Positions 33,208 through 42,654 of a stretch of DNA of 64,000 nt are shown here, in pieces (position 1 is the first letter of the stretch; every line of letters begins with the position of its first letter). The notes beneath the pieces were generated by a model that was not told where the DNA came from, searched no databases, and saw only the letters and a list, made by a program, of their open reading frames with translations. Both the position numbers and the translations under genes were made by a program. This stretch comes from Paenibacillus chibensis (GTDB taxonomy: Bacteria > Bacillota > Bacilli > Paenibacillales > Paenibacillaceae). The stretch spans positions 62,001-126,000 of the forward strand of contig NZ_BIMK01000013.1 in NCBI RefSeq assembly GCF_004001045.1. The letters are read 5' to 3'.

Positions 33208-34902
33208 ATGAAATTCAGCGAGTACAAGTATGAGCGCCCGGATATCCAGCGCATCAAAGAGCAATTTCAACACCTGGTGCAACAATTCGAATCGGCGGAG
33301 CAGCTTGCGGATCAAGAGCAGGCCATGACCGAAATCAACCGCCTTCGCAGCGAAGTTGAATCGATGGCCGAAATCGTGACCATCCGTCATTCCGTTGATA
33401 CGAACGATGCCTTTTATAAAGCCGAACAGGACTATATGGATGAGGTACGGCCCGTTTACCAGGAATACATAACCGATTATTATCGTGCGCTCGTTCATTC
33501 CAAATTCAGAGCCGAGCTCGAGGCTAAATGGGGGACTCAACTGTTCCAGCTCGCCGAGATGGCCCTCAAATCATTCAGCCCGGAAATCATTGAAGATCTT
33601 CAACTGGAAAATAAGCTGGCAACCGAATATACGCAGCTGATCGCTTCGGCCAAGATACCGTTTGAAGGCGAGGAGCGCACACTGACGCAGCTGACGCCTT
33701 TTGAGCTGTCGACAGACCGCGATTTGCGCCGCAGAGCCGCTGAGGCGAGATACCAGTTCATGGCAGAGCATGAAGCGGACTTCGACCGCATCTACGATGA
33801 ACTCGTGAAAACGCGTACCCGCATGGCACAGAAGCTCGGATACAAAAACTTTGTCGAGCTTGCCTATGCACGGATGAACCGCACGGATTATAACGCAGAA
33901 ATGGTCGCCAATTTCCGCAAGCAGGTTCTGGAATACATCGTTCCGGCCGCAACGAAGCTGAAGGAACGTCAGCGCGCACGGATCGGTGTCGATCAGCTGT
34001 ATTTCTACGATGAGAACTACAGCTTCAAATCCGGCAATGCCGTGCCTAAGGGAGATCCGGACTGGATTCTGGAGCGCGGTGTAAAAATGTACTCCGAATT
34101 GTCTCCGGAAGTGAACGAGTTCTTCACGTTCATGGTCGATAATGGCCTGATGGATCTTGTCAGCAAAAAAGGCAAGCAGGGCGGCGGCTATTGTACGTTC
34201 ATCAGCAAATACGGCGCGCCGTTCATTTTCTCGAACTTCAATGGCACTTCCGGCGACATCGACGTGTTGACACATGAAGCGGGTCACGCATTCCAGGTGT
34301 ATTCCAGCCGCCATTTCGATATTCCTGAGTATCACTGGCCGACTTATGAATCCGCAGAAATTCATTCCATGAGCATGGAGTTCTTCACTTGGCCGTGGAT
34401 GAACCTGTTCTTCGAGGAAGACACGGACAAATATAAATTCGACCATTTGAGCAGCGCGCTTCTGTTCGTGCCTTATGGCGTATCAGTGGATGAGTTCCAG
34501 CACTTCGTGTATGAAAATCCCGAAGCAACGCCTGCGGAACGCAAGCAAGCCTGGCGCGATATCGAGAAGAAGTACCTGCCTCACCGGAATCATGGAGAGA
34601 ACGAGTATCTGGAGCGCGGAGGCTTCTGGCAAAAGCAGGGCCACATCTTCCAATCGCCGTTCTACTATATCGATTACACGCTGGCTCAGCTCTGCGCATT
34701 CCAGTTCTGGAAGCGCATGAATGAGGACTTCACATCCGCTTGGGCGGACTATCTGAAGCTGTGCCAAGCCGGGGGCAGCAAATCGTTTACAGGTCTGGTT
34801 GCCTATGCGGGCCTGAAATCTCCGTTCGAGGACGGATGCGTTGCATCTGTGATCGGGGATATCGAAGCTTGGCTGAACCAAGTGGACGATACCGTTCTCT
34901 AA
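33208..34902 (+). CDS. pepF: M3-family oligoendopeptidase F
   Basis: Cytoplasmic zinc metallopeptidase (564 residues) of the M3B family that degrades peptides of about 6-20 residues. Zinc site HEAGH in 'DVLTHEAGHAFQVYSS' (about residues 357-372), third ligand Glu in 'ESAEIHSMSMEF'. 'FSNFNGTSGDIDVL' and 'YYIDYTLAQLCAFQFW' are also typical. Start ATG 33208 follows AAAGGAAGTG; an earlier ATG at 33202 stops at once. Terminator downstream. Confidence 0.93.
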   Translation: MKFSEYKYERPDIQRIKEQFQHLVQQFESAEQLADQEQAMTEINRLRSEVESMAEIVTIRHSVDTNDAFYKAEQDYMDEVRPVYQEYITDYYRALVHSKFRAELEAKWGTQLFQLAEMALKSFSPEIIEDLQLENKLATEYTQLIASAKIPFEGEERTLTQLTPFELSTDRDLRRRAAEARYQFMAEHEADFDRIYDELVKTRTRMAQKLGYKNFVELAYARMNRTDYNAEMVANFRKQVLEYIVPAATKLKERQRARIGVDQLYFYDENYSFKSGNAVPKGDPDWILERGVKMYSELSPEVNEFFTFMVDNGLMDLVSKKGKQGGGYCTFISKYGAPFIFSNFNGTSGDIDVLTHEAGHAFQVYSSRHFDIPEYHWPTYESAEIHSMSMEFFTWPWMNLFFEEDTDKYKFDHLSSALLFVPYGVSVDEFQHFVYENPEATPAERKQAWRDIEKKYLPHRNHGENEYLERGGFWQKQGHIFQSPFYYIDYTLAQLCAFQFWKRMNEDFTSAWADYLKLCQAGGSKSFTGLVAYAGLKSPFEDGCVASVIGDIEAWLNQVDDTVL

Positions 34903-34919
34903 TAAGTCTGATATTTATA

Positions 34920-34957
34920 AAAACCGTCTGTCCTTTAACAAAGGCAGACGGTTTTTT
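34920..34957 (+). terminator. rho-independent terminator
   Basis: AAACCGTCTG / CAGACGGTTTTTT hairpin after pepF. Confidence 0.9.
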
Positions 34958-35074
34958 GGCATATTCAAACATGCTTCTACGCATATTTAGCCTTCTTTTC
35001 GAATAGACTTGTCTCACGATCGCTTTATTTCTTTGCACTTTGGCACGGGATCAGGAAAGGAAGGTGTGCAAGCG

Positions 35075-36238
35075 ATGGCATATTTAACATTACCGGCATC
35101 CGCAGGCATCATCGGAATCGGTACGAGCTTACCGCGATATAAGCTAGAACAAGACGAAGTGTTTCAGAGAATCGAAGCTTCGTGTCCCCAAGATTCGGAT
35201 ATCATGCGCTGGGCCAGAAGAATTTTCAGGCAATGCGGCGTCGATACACGCTACACCTGTGAACCTGATTTTTTAGAGCCGGCAGGCGACTGCCGCTATT
35301 TGCCGGGTCAAGAAGAACGGGAGGTTCCGTCGACCTCGGAGAGAATGAGAATATACGAGAGGGAATCCGTCCCTCTAGCGGCTCAGGCGGCGCGCGAAGC
35401 ATTGGAAGATGCCGGCCTGCATTCTTCGAGTATCACGCATCTCATTACGGTCAGCTGTACGGGGCAATTTCTTCCCGGCTTAGATTCCATATTAATAAAA
35501 GATTTGGGGTTGTCTCCACGTATAAACCGTATCCCGCTAACCTTCCAAGGCTGTCACGCCGGCCTTAAGGCGGTGCAGCTGGCTAAAAGCCTGGTGGAAA
35601 GTGCTGATTCACATCATGTGCTTGTCGTATGTGTAGAGCTCTGTACGATACATTTTCAGCCGCCCGCCTCCAGGGAAGCGCTGTTCGGAGCATCGTTTTT
35701 CGGTGACGGGGCTTCCGCATGCATTATCAGCAAGGTTTCACCCGGGCAAAAGCATGTATTTCAATTGGGTGACGGACATGCCGTGCTCGTACCCGACTCC
35801 GATGCCGAGATGATCTGGAGGGTAGGCGATCACGGATTTGATCTGTATTTGTCGCCGGCGATTCCCAAATTACTCAAATCCTTCGTGGGCGAGGAGGTTG
35901 GCCATCTCATCGGGCAAGAGAGTCTGCCGTTTCTATGGGCTATTCATCCCGGGGGCAGAGGCATTGTCGATGCCGTGCAGGATATTTTTGGACTGGGTGA
36001 TGACCAGGTATCGTACAGCCGCAGCATTTTGAAGGAATTCGGAAACCTATCCTCCGCAACGATTCTGTTCGTCTTGAAACGGATGCGGGAAAACCTGATC
36101 GACCAAGGGATATCGTATGCGGAAGGGATTTCCCTCGCTTTTGGACCGGGTCTCACGGCTGAACTTCTCTGCTTCTCTTACGTTCAATCGATCTCAAATG
36201 ATCCAATGGCAGATAAGGAAAAAGCGGCATATGTTTAG
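35075..36238 (+). CDS. type III polyketide synthase (chalcone/stilbene synthase-like)
   Basis: 387-residue homodimeric ketosynthase that extends an acyl-CoA with malonyl units and cyclises to a resorcinol or pyrone. Catalytic triad visible: Cys160 in 'FQGCHAGLKAVQ', His291 in 'WAIHPGGRGI', Asn324 in 'FGNLSSATI'. Start ATG 35075 follows GGAAAGGAAGG; the open frame extends 22 codons upstream without a site. First gene of a tight four-gene cluster with methyltransferase, FAD oxidoreductase and MMPL transporter. The nearest known pattern is the Streptomyces srsABC phenolic-lipid cluster or Bacillus BpsA; the starter unit is unknown. Confidence 0.92.
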   Translation: MAYLTLPASAGIIGIGTSLPRYKLEQDEVFQRIEASCPQDSDIMRWARRIFRQCGVDTRYTCEPDFLEPAGDCRYLPGQEEREVPSTSERMRIYERESVPLAAQAAREALEDAGLHSSSITHLITVSCTGQFLPGLDSILIKDLGLSPRINRIPLTFQGCHAGLKAVQLAKSLVESADSHHVLVVCVELCTIHFQPPASREALFGASFFGDGASACIISKVSPGQKHVFQLGDGHAVLVPDSDAEMIWRVGDHGFDLYLSPAIPKLLKSFVGEEVGHLIGQESLPFLWAIHPGGRGIVDAVQDIFGLGDDQVSYSRSILKEFGNLSSATILFVLKRMRENLIDQGISYAEGISLAFGPGLTAELLCFSYVQSISNDPMADKEKAAYV

Positions 36239-36947
36239 ACAGCTCGGCATGCGTTCCGTGAAAGAAGAGTACATGGATGATTTCAGTACAGGCGGAGACG
36301 AACTGACGGAGGCGCTGCGTCACCTCCGCAGGTTAAACCGGATTTTCGGGGCGGCAGGACCGGTGGTTTCCGGGATTCATCGATTATGGCTCAGGACCGG
36401 AAGGCCGAAGGAGCTTCATGTGATGGACATCGGGGCAGGCTCCGGAGAAATCAACCGGCAGATCCTGCGCTGGGCGGATCGAAATGAAATCAAGCTTCGT
36501 CTCACGCTGGTGGATATGACGGAAGAGGCGTGCGCGGAAGCCCGGCTGATTTTCAAGGATGAACCCCGAGTCCGTGCGCTGCGCTGCAATCTTTTCGATA
36601 TTGAGGAACAGGCCGCTGATGTTGTGGTTTCCTCGCAGTTTCTGCATCATTTCAGCGATGAATTGCTGCCGGATGTTATGTGTCAAATGATAAAATGCTG
36701 CCGGTACGGCATCGTGGTCAGTGACATCCATCGGCACTGGATATCCTGGTCGGCTGTATGGTTAATGGCCCGCCTTGTTTCCACTAACCGTTATATCCGG
36801 CATGACGGACCGTTGTCCGTCGCTAAAGGCTTTCAAGCAGAGGACTGGCAGCGATTGAAGCAGACGATGCTGGAACGAAGCGGATATGACCTCGATTATG
36901 CGTGGAAGCCGCTGTTTCGCTATCGTGTCATCGTGAGCAAGGAATAA
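36231..36947 (+). CDS. class I SAM-dependent methyltransferase
   Basis: 238 residues from ATG 36231, which overlaps the PKS gene stop by eight bases (ATGTTTAG). SAM site 'VMDIGAGSGEINRQIL' (about residues 65-80), acidic strand-2 end 'LTLVDMTEEA', 'VVVSSQFLHHF' and 'GIVVSDIHRHW'. Context suggests it methylates the product of the type III PKS, perhaps a phenolic hydroxyl or ring carbon; the sequence does not show which. Followed after 35 bases by the FAD enzyme gene. Confidence 0.87.
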   Translation: MFRQLGMRSVKEEYMDDFSTGGDELTEALRHLRRLNRIFGAAGPVVSGIHRLWLRTGRPKELHVMDIGAGSGEINRQILRWADRNEIKLRLTLVDMTEEACAEARLIFKDEPRVRALRCNLFDIEEQAADVVVSSQFLHHFSDELLPDVMCQMIKCCRYGIVVSDIHRHWISWSAVWLMARLVSTNRYIRHDGPLSVAKGFQAEDWQRLKQTMLERSGYDLDYAWKPLFRYRVIVSKE

Positions 36948-36982
36948 TCGGCACTGGATGCCGTCAAAGGGGAGGATTTCGG

Positions 36983-38131
36983 ATGCCGGACGCAGTTGTC
37001 ATCGGTGGCGGCCTCGCCGGAAGCAGTCTGGCTATCCGGCTATCAGCCTTCGGATGGAAAACCCTGCTGCTCGAGCGGCAGAGCTTTCCTAGGCATAAAG
37101 CCTGCGGCGAGTTTTTGTCGCCGGAAACGAAGATGATGTTCAGGGAGCTGGGGGTGCTGGAGCGCCTGGAGATGCTTGGACCGGAACGCATCACGAAAAC
37201 CCGTCTCATTTTCCGGCATGGGGGTATGGTGGAGGCGGATCTCGAAGAACCGGCTTGGGGGCTGAGCAGACATGCCATGGATTCGATCATGCTGCAAGCC
37301 GCGGAAGCTGCGGGGGCCAAGGTGCTGACGGAAACGTCCGTATCCAGCATTGCTGCCGAGAGAAAGGGCTTTCGAATCGGAATAAGAAAGAACGGAACCT
37401 CTGAAGTTCTGCTTGCACGATCCGCTTATGCAGCCTGGGGAGCGCATCCCCGCCTGGAGCTGGCCGGTCAAAGCCCTGCGGCCGATAAGAAAGGGATAAG
37501 GTCATATATCGGGCTGAAAGCCCATTTCCATGGCATTCATCTGGACAACACGGTTGAGCTCTACTTTATCCGTGGGGGCTATGTCGGACTTGCACCCATC
37601 GAAGATGGTAAAGTCAATGTTGCGGCACTCGTGCCTCTGGATCAGGCGAGAGGCAAAGGAAGCTCTGTATTCGAGCTGCTTCTCTCTGCGGCGGGAGAAA
37701 ACGAGTTGCTGGCGCACAGGCTAAGATCCGGCATTCTCCTGACCGATACGCAGGTGTCGGCTGCACCCGTGCATTTGTCCGATAAGCCGTCAGCGTGGAG
37801 CATCGTTCCGCAGGTTGGCGATGCCGGATCCATGATCCCGCCGTTGTTTGGTGACGGCATGTCCGCTGCGCTGCGATCCGCGAAGCTTTGCGCTTGGTAT
37901 GGTGACCGCTTTCTTCGGGGTGAAATCAGCCTGGAAGCCTGGCAGGAAGCGTACCGTTCCAGCATCAGCAAGGAATACGCGGCCATTTTAAGATGGGGGA
38001 AGATTCTACAAACGCTCGGGAGCATGCCTGTCGTTCCCCGCATTTGGACGGCTGGAACAAGGATGTTTCCGCGGCTTGCCGGATATATGGTTCAAGCAAC
38101 CCGGCTGCACGGAAAAACATCGCTTTTGTAA
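36983..38131 (+). CDS. FAD-dependent oxidoreductase (monooxygenase/geranylgeranyl-reductase-like)
   Basis: 382 residues from ATG 36983 behind AAAGGGGAGG. N-terminal Rossmann site 'VVIGGGLAGSSLAIRLSAFG' (residues 5-24), 'LLLERQSFPRHKACGEFLSP' (the PRxKxCGE pattern of this subfamily), and second FAD motif 'VGDAGSMIPPLFGDGMSAAL' near residue 275. In the type III PKS context it would hydroxylate or oxidise the polyketide, as SrsC does in Streptomyces; reductase activity on a lipid chain is an alternative. Confidence 0.88.
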   Translation: MPDAVVIGGGLAGSSLAIRLSAFGWKTLLLERQSFPRHKACGEFLSPETKMMFRELGVLERLEMLGPERITKTRLIFRHGGMVEADLEEPAWGLSRHAMDSIMLQAAEAAGAKVLTETSVSSIAAERKGFRIGIRKNGTSEVLLARSAYAAWGAHPRLELAGQSPAADKKGIRSYIGLKAHFHGIHLDNTVELYFIRGGYVGLAPIEDGKVNVAALVPLDQARGKGSSVFELLLSAAGENELLAHRLRSGILLTDTQVSAAPVHLSDKPSAWSIVPQVGDAGSMIPPLFGDGMSAALRSAKLCAWYGDRFLRGEISLEAWQEAYRSSISKEYAAILRWGKILQTLGSMPVVPRIWTAGTRMFPRLAGYMVQATRLHGKTSLL

Positions 38132-38145
38132 GGGGAAGATTTGCT

Positions 38146-40251
38146 ATGGTCTATAGGTTGCTTGCCTATTGGATTCTTCGCCATCCGGGTGTGATGTTGG
38201 CATGCTGGACGGCGTTTTTTATTTTCTTCGGTTCATTTTCATCGCAACTGCCTTCTGTCGTCAAGGGACCGGGTTTAGAAACAGAGGGTTCTTACGCCAA
38301 GGTTCAACAGCTCATGAACGAGCGTTTGGGGTTGCCGGAGGATCCCGTGTTCGTCGTGTTCGAGCGCCAGAATTCCGTTACTTTATCCGAGTTCATGTCC
38401 GTGATTGAAGCCACCTTGAAGCCTATAAAGGAATTAAAGGGATTGGAATCCTTGCATTCCCCCTTGGATCATCAGGATCTGATCCTTGCCAGCGCTGCTT
38501 ACGCGGTCCTTGGCTTGGCTGAACCTGCGGGTCAACAGGAACGGATCATTCGTCAAATCCGCAGTCAGCTGCCCGAAGTGAGCGGCGTCACGATTCGCTT
38601 GACGGGGAAAAGCATCGTGCAAGCGGACGTAAACCGGGCAAGCATGCAGGATTTTAAAACGGTGGAGCGCATCGGCATCCCGATCGCTTTTATCATTTTG
38701 TTGATCTCTTTTGGAGGGGTGACCTACGCGTTCATTCCCATACTGACGGGACTGCTGACAGTTTCAGCTGCCATGGGAATCATGGCCGTCATCGGAAGGA
38801 CGTATGATCTTGAGTTATCCAACTTCATCCTGAACGTCATCCCCATGACAGGCCTTGCGCTCAGCTTGGATTTTGCATTTATTCTGACCAGCCGTTTCCG
38901 TGAAGAGATCAGCAAAGGCAGCCGGGACGCGGCACTTCGTGCGACGATGCTTACATCAGGAAGGGCGGTCTTTTTTTCCGTTGTATGCGTCTTGTGCGGT
39001 TTAGCCGCTGTAGCCTTCATCCCTGTGCCCATGTTTGAAAGCTCTGCGCTGGCTGCGATGATCGTTGTCGTATTGGCGGCTGTCATCAACCTGAGTTTAG
39101 TGCCTGCACTTCTGGTTACGGCGGCTTCATGGCTGAAAACCGACCGAACCCGGGGGATGTTCATCAGCCGGAGTTATTCCTTATGGGCAACCTGGGCGGG
39201 CGTGGTGATGCGAAGACCCGTCCGGATGCTGCTGACAGGAGGAACATTGATCGCATTGTTGTTAATTCCTGCCCTCCGCTTAACGACCAGCGTGCCGGAT
39301 GCAGGCTCCATTCCGGATACCTATGAATCGAGGCAAGCCGACGAGACGATTCGGACACATTTTCAAATAAGCGGGACTTCGGAAACGCTGCTTGTGCTTC
39401 AGCCTGCCGGAAACGATTTTTCGAAGAAAGAGCGGGAGGAAGCGTATATTTGGCTTTCCAGAATGAATAAGGATCCCATGGTGGCGAGCGTGAAGCCGTT
39501 GCAATCTGGTGATGCCGGTTCTGCAACAGACGTACAAGGTAAAAAGGGCAGTCTGGCTGTTCTGAAGGTCACGCTGAAAGGGGAGGCAGGCTCTGTACAG
39601 GTGAATCGCTGGCTGAGAGAAACCGAGCAAGAGGCCAATCAAACCGGACTTCACCTGCTGCTAGGCGGGCAAGCCAAATCAGAGCAGGAAATCCATGATG
39701 CTATATCTTCGGCTTTGCCGCGCATGCTGGCTTTCATAGGTGCAACCAATTTCATCGTGCTGTTCATCGCATTTCGGTCCATCTTGATTCCCTTGAAGGC
39801 CATGGTCATGAATATGCTGAGCATTGCCGCTTCTTTCGGTGTATTGGTACTGATTTTTCAGGAAGGAATTACCGGATTTCCACCCGGATTTATCGCAATC
39901 ATGATTCCGGTTTTTGTATATGGTCTGGTATTTGGCGTCAGTATGGATTACGGGGTGTTTTTGTTGTCGCGGATGTCGGAGGCATTCAAGGAAACCGGCA
40001 ATCCGGAGATGGCAATCAGTCGAGGCCTGGGGGCTACGGGGAAGTTGATCTCTTCAGCTGCGGCGATTATGATCGCGGTAACGCTGCCTTTCGCTTTTGG
40101 GGAAGTGGAAGGGGTTAAACAGCTTGGCGTCGGCATTGCAGCGGCGGTGTTCATCGATGCAACGCTGATACGGCTGCTTCTCGTCCCGTCGCTCATGAAG
40201 CTGCTTGGACATATGAACTGGTGGGTTCCGCGCTGGCTTCGCTCTTCGTGA
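38146..40251 (+). CDS. MMPL/RND-family transporter
   Basis: 701 residues from ATG 38146, 14 bases after the FAD enzyme stop. Two MMPL repeats: first after about residue 190 ('IGIPIAFIILLISFGGVTYA', 'GLALSLDFAFILTSRFREE'), second after about 530 ('FVYGLVFGVSMDYGVFLLSR', 'GATGKLISSAAAIMIAVTLPF'). The paired 'DFAFILTSR' and 'DYGVFLLSR' motifs hold the proton-relay Asp. Family members export lipids and hydrophobic metabolites, so it probably moves the cluster product out of, or within, the membrane. Confidence 0.9.
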   Translation: MVYRLLAYWILRHPGVMLACWTAFFIFFGSFSSQLPSVVKGPGLETEGSYAKVQQLMNERLGLPEDPVFVVFERQNSVTLSEFMSVIEATLKPIKELKGLESLHSPLDHQDLILASAAYAVLGLAEPAGQQERIIRQIRSQLPEVSGVTIRLTGKSIVQADVNRASMQDFKTVERIGIPIAFIILLISFGGVTYAFIPILTGLLTVSAAMGIMAVIGRTYDLELSNFILNVIPMTGLALSLDFAFILTSRFREEISKGSRDAALRATMLTSGRAVFFSVVCVLCGLAAVAFIPVPMFESSALAAMIVVVLAAVINLSLVPALLVTAASWLKTDRTRGMFISRSYSLWATWAGVVMRRPVRMLLTGGTLIALLLIPALRLTTSVPDAGSIPDTYESRQADETIRTHFQISGTSETLLVLQPAGNDFSKKEREEAYIWLSRMNKDPMVASVKPLQSGDAGSATDVQGKKGSLAVLKVTLKGEAGSVQVNRWLRETEQEANQTGLHLLLGGQAKSEQEIHDAISSALPRMLAFIGATNFIVLFIAFRSILIPLKAMVMNMLSIAASFGVLVLIFQEGITGFPPGFIAIMIPVFVYGLVFGVSMDYGVFLLSRMSEAFKETGNPEMAISRGLGATGKLISSAAAIMIAVTLPFAFGEVEGVKQLGVGIAAAVFIDATLIRLLLVPSLMKLLGHMNWWVPRWLRSS

Positions 40252-40279
40252 AGGCCAGACGCGGAAACGTACCCGTCAG

Positions 40280-41203
40280 TTATTTTCGGAGCAGGACATG
40301 CTCAATCATATGATTGTTGCCTTTTTTGATGATGAGTTTGGCACGCTCTTTGGTCGGCATAATATTCTCATGAAGGTTCATCGCGTTGATATCCCGCCAA
40401 ATCCGTGACGCGGTGTCATTGGCTTCGGTCTCCGTGAGCGAAGCGTATTTGTGGAAATAGGAACGCGGATTCTGGAACGCCGTATCCCGCAGCATTTGGA
40501 ATCTCTCAATATACCAGTCACGGATATTGTCCTCATCCGCATCGATATAGATGGAAAAATCAAAGAAATCGCTGACGAAAAAAGGCTCCTGCGTGTTGAC
40601 CTGCAGCACGTTGATTCCCTCCAGAATCAATATGTCCGGCTGGTCCACGATCAGGGTCTGATCATCCAGAATATCGTAGGCCAGATGCGAATACACGGGC
40701 ACTTCGAGGGCGGGCTCACCCGATTTAATGCTGCTGATAAAATGCATCAGCTTGTTAATGTCATAGCTTTCCGGGAAGCCTTTTTTATTCATGATGCCCT
40801 TGGCCTCCAGCACCCGGTTCGGATACAAAAAGCCGTCGGTCGTTACCAGATCGACCTTCGCATGCTCGTTCCAGCGGGACAGCAGGTTTTGCAGCAGCCT
40901 CGCGGTGGTGCTTTTGCCCACGGCAACGCTACCGGCGATCCCGATGATAAAAGGGGCTTTAGGCGCCGGCAGGCTGAGAAACGAATTCATTTTGGACTGA
41001 AGATGATGGTAAGCGGTAACATACAAATGCAGGAGCCGTGCAAGCGGGAGATAGACATCCGCCACTTCCTCGATGGCAATTTTTTCGTTGAGCCCCTTGA
41101 GCTTCTCGAATTCTTCTTCTGACAAAGAGAGCGTGGGGAGGTCACGTGACAGGGCCCAAAAGGACCGGTCGAATTTAAAATAGGGAGAATATGTATTATC
41201 CAT
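40280..41203 (-). CDS. coaA: type I pantothenate kinase
   Basis: 307 residues; first committed step of coenzyme A synthesis (ATP plus pantothenate). P-loop '[18 protein letters not shown]' (about residues 88-105), '[19 protein letters not shown]', 'KGFPESYDI', 'SHLAYDIL' and '[12 protein letters not shown]' are hallmark CoaA sequences. Single gene, convergent with the MMPL gene and divergent from deoR. GAAAGCGAG precedes the ATG; no clear terminator in the 28-base gap to the MMPL gene. Confidence 0.94.
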   Translation of the reverse strand: MDNTYSPYFKFDRSFWALSRDLPTLSLSEEEFEKLKGLNEKIAIEEVADVYLPLARLLHLYVTAYHHLQSKMNSFLSLPAPKAPFIIGIAGSVAVGKSTTARLLQNLLSRWNEHAKVDLVTTDGFLYPNRVLEAKGIMNKKGFPESYDINKLMHFISSIKSGEPALEVPVYSHLAYDILDDQTLIVDQPDILILEGINVLQVNTQEPFFVSDFFDFSIYIDADEDNIRDWYIERFQMLRDTAFQNPRSYFHKYASLTETEANDTASRIWRDINAMNLHENIMPTKERAKLIIKKGNNHMIEHVLLRK

Positions 41204-41318
41204 GATCGGCTCGCTTTCTATCCAGGCTGAAAACCGGCGGCAACGAAACGGCGATTTTTAAGAAAATAGCGGAAAAGATCCGTTTTCAGCGTTCGTTTAT
41301 GTTATATACTGTACATGG

Positions 41319-41332
41319 GCGGAAAATTCCGC
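41319..41332. promoter_or_regulatory. palindrome between coaA and deoR
   Basis: GCGGAA-AA-TTCCGC, perfect 6-base arms, just downstream of a TATACT box (41305-41310). A possible operator or promoter element; no known regulator matches. Confidence 0.3.
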
Positions 41333-41460
41333 AGTTCCTATCTTATCAAATAAAGCGCGCCGGAAAAAGCAAAGATTGCTCACGGTGCCGAAATGGATCA
41401 TAATTTCATATCAACGAGCCTCATAAGTACCGATTATAGACATAGAGACGGGTGAAAAAG

Positions 41461-42396
41461 ATGGACATTGAAAAGCAAAAATTATCGATTGAGGCGGCCA
41501 GACTCTATTACCAGTCGGACTTCAGCCAGCAGGATATTGCCGCACGCCTGGGTGTTTCCCGGCCGACGGTATCCAGGCTGCTGCAATTTGCCAAGGAGCA
41601 AGGGTATGTCCGGATCGACATCGTCGATCCTAGCGAAGATTTAAACCTGTTATCGCAGGAGCTGCAGCATCGATATGGACTCGATACGGTTCTGGTCTGT
41701 TATTCGCCGCTCAATACGTATGAGGAAATCAAAAAACATATCGCCAAACAGACGGCGGAATACCTCCATGAGACGATTCAAGATAAAGATATTATTGGCG
41801 TGACCTGGGGAACGACGATGCATGCCGTAGCGCAGCAGCTGCAGCATAAAAGCGTGAAGGGCGTGGAGGTCGTTCAGCTGAAGGGCGGCGTCAGCCACTC
41901 TCATGTCAACACGTATGCCGCGGAAACGGTGAATTTATTCGCTGAAGCTTTTCAGACCGTTGCCAGGTACCTGCCGCTGCCGGTAATTTTCGATAACATC
42001 GCCCTCAAGCGCATCGTCGAAGAGGACAGGCATATCAACCGGATTATTGAGCTCGGGAAGCAGGCTAACATTGCCGTATTCACCGTAGGTACCGTCAAGG
42101 AGGATGCGCTCTTATTCCGGCTGGGGTATTTCAACGAGGAAGAACAGAAGCTTCTGAAGAAGAACGGAGCGGGCGATATCTGCTCCAGGTTCTTCGATAA
42201 GGACGGGAACATTTGCAGCGAGGAAATCAATAACCGCACCGTCGGCATCGACCTGTCCGAGCTGCGCTTGAAGGAGAAGTCGATTCTTGTGGCCGGCGGT
42301 CAGCGCAAGGTGGAGGCGATTCAGGCGGCTCTTGCAGGCAAGTACGCCAACACGTTGGTTACGGACCAGTTCACGGCACAGGCTCTTTTGGTGTGA
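41461..42396 (+). CDS. deoR: DeoR, deoxyribonucleoside regulator (SorC family)
   Basis: 311 residues from ATG 41461, aligned with B. subtilis DeoR (MDxEKQxLSIEAARLYYQSD); a GTG nine bases upstream lies in the likely ribosome binding site GGGTGA. Sigma-like HTH 'FSQQDIAARLGVSRPTVSRL' (residues 18-37), then the sugar-binding domain ('GVTWGTTMHAVAQQL', 'YLPLPVIFDN', 'GDICSRFFDKDGNICS', 'ILVAGGQRKVEAI'). Known role of the family: repression of deoxynucleoside catabolism, relieved by deoxyribose 5-phosphate, fitting the operators at 42475 and 43412 and the genes downstream. Confidence 0.94.
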   Translation: MDIEKQKLSIEAARLYYQSDFSQQDIAARLGVSRPTVSRLLQFAKEQGYVRIDIVDPSEDLNLLSQELQHRYGLDTVLVCYSPLNTYEEIKKHIAKQTAEYLHETIQDKDIIGVTWGTTMHAVAQQLQHKSVKGVEVVQLKGGVSHSHVNTYAAETVNLFAEAFQTVARYLPLPVIFDNIALKRIVEEDRHINRIIELGKQANIAVFTVGTVKEDALLFRLGYFNEEEQKLLKKNGAGDICSRFFDKDGNICSEEINNRTVGIDLSELRLKEKSILVAGGQRKVEAIQAALAGKYANTLVTDQFTAQALLV

Positions 42397-42401
42397 ATTA
42401 G

Positions 42402-42438
42402 AAAAATCTGTCATAGGCACATATGGCAGATTTTTTTT
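42402..42438 (+). terminator. terminator of deoR
   Basis: AAAAATCTG-CAT / ATG-CAGATTTTTTTT hairpin directly after deoR; separates it from deoC. Confidence 0.85.
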
Positions 42439-42474
42439 GTGCAAAATAGATCAATCAGACCTTCACAAATCGTT

Positions 42475-42492
42475 CATGAACATAATTTCAAT
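42475..42492. promoter_or_regulatory. DeoR operator upstream of deoC
   Basis: CATGAACATAATTTCAAT closely resembles the B. subtilis DeoR palindrome ATTGAACAAAATTTCAAT as I remember it. A further half site, ATGTTCAAG (42507-42515), lies within the promoter, mirroring the direct-repeat half site described for B. subtilis. Confidence 0.75.
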
Positions 42493-42498
42493 ACGATG

Positions 42499-42527
42499 TT
42501 TACATATGTTCAAGTGAGTGATATGAT
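42499..42527 (+). promoter_or_regulatory. sigma-A promoter of deoC
   Basis: TTTACA (42499-42504), 17-base spacer, TATGAT (42522-42527); 128 bases before the ATG and directly beside the DeoR operator. Confidence 0.75.
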
Positions 42528-42654
42528 AATCCTGCATCGGCAAGAATAGACTGGAGCCGAAACGGATTCGGGCTTACAGCAGATGCAATCCAAACCTTTT
42601 CATTTCATGAAAATTGGATAAATAAAGGGTAACTGATTTTGAGAAGGAGATGAC

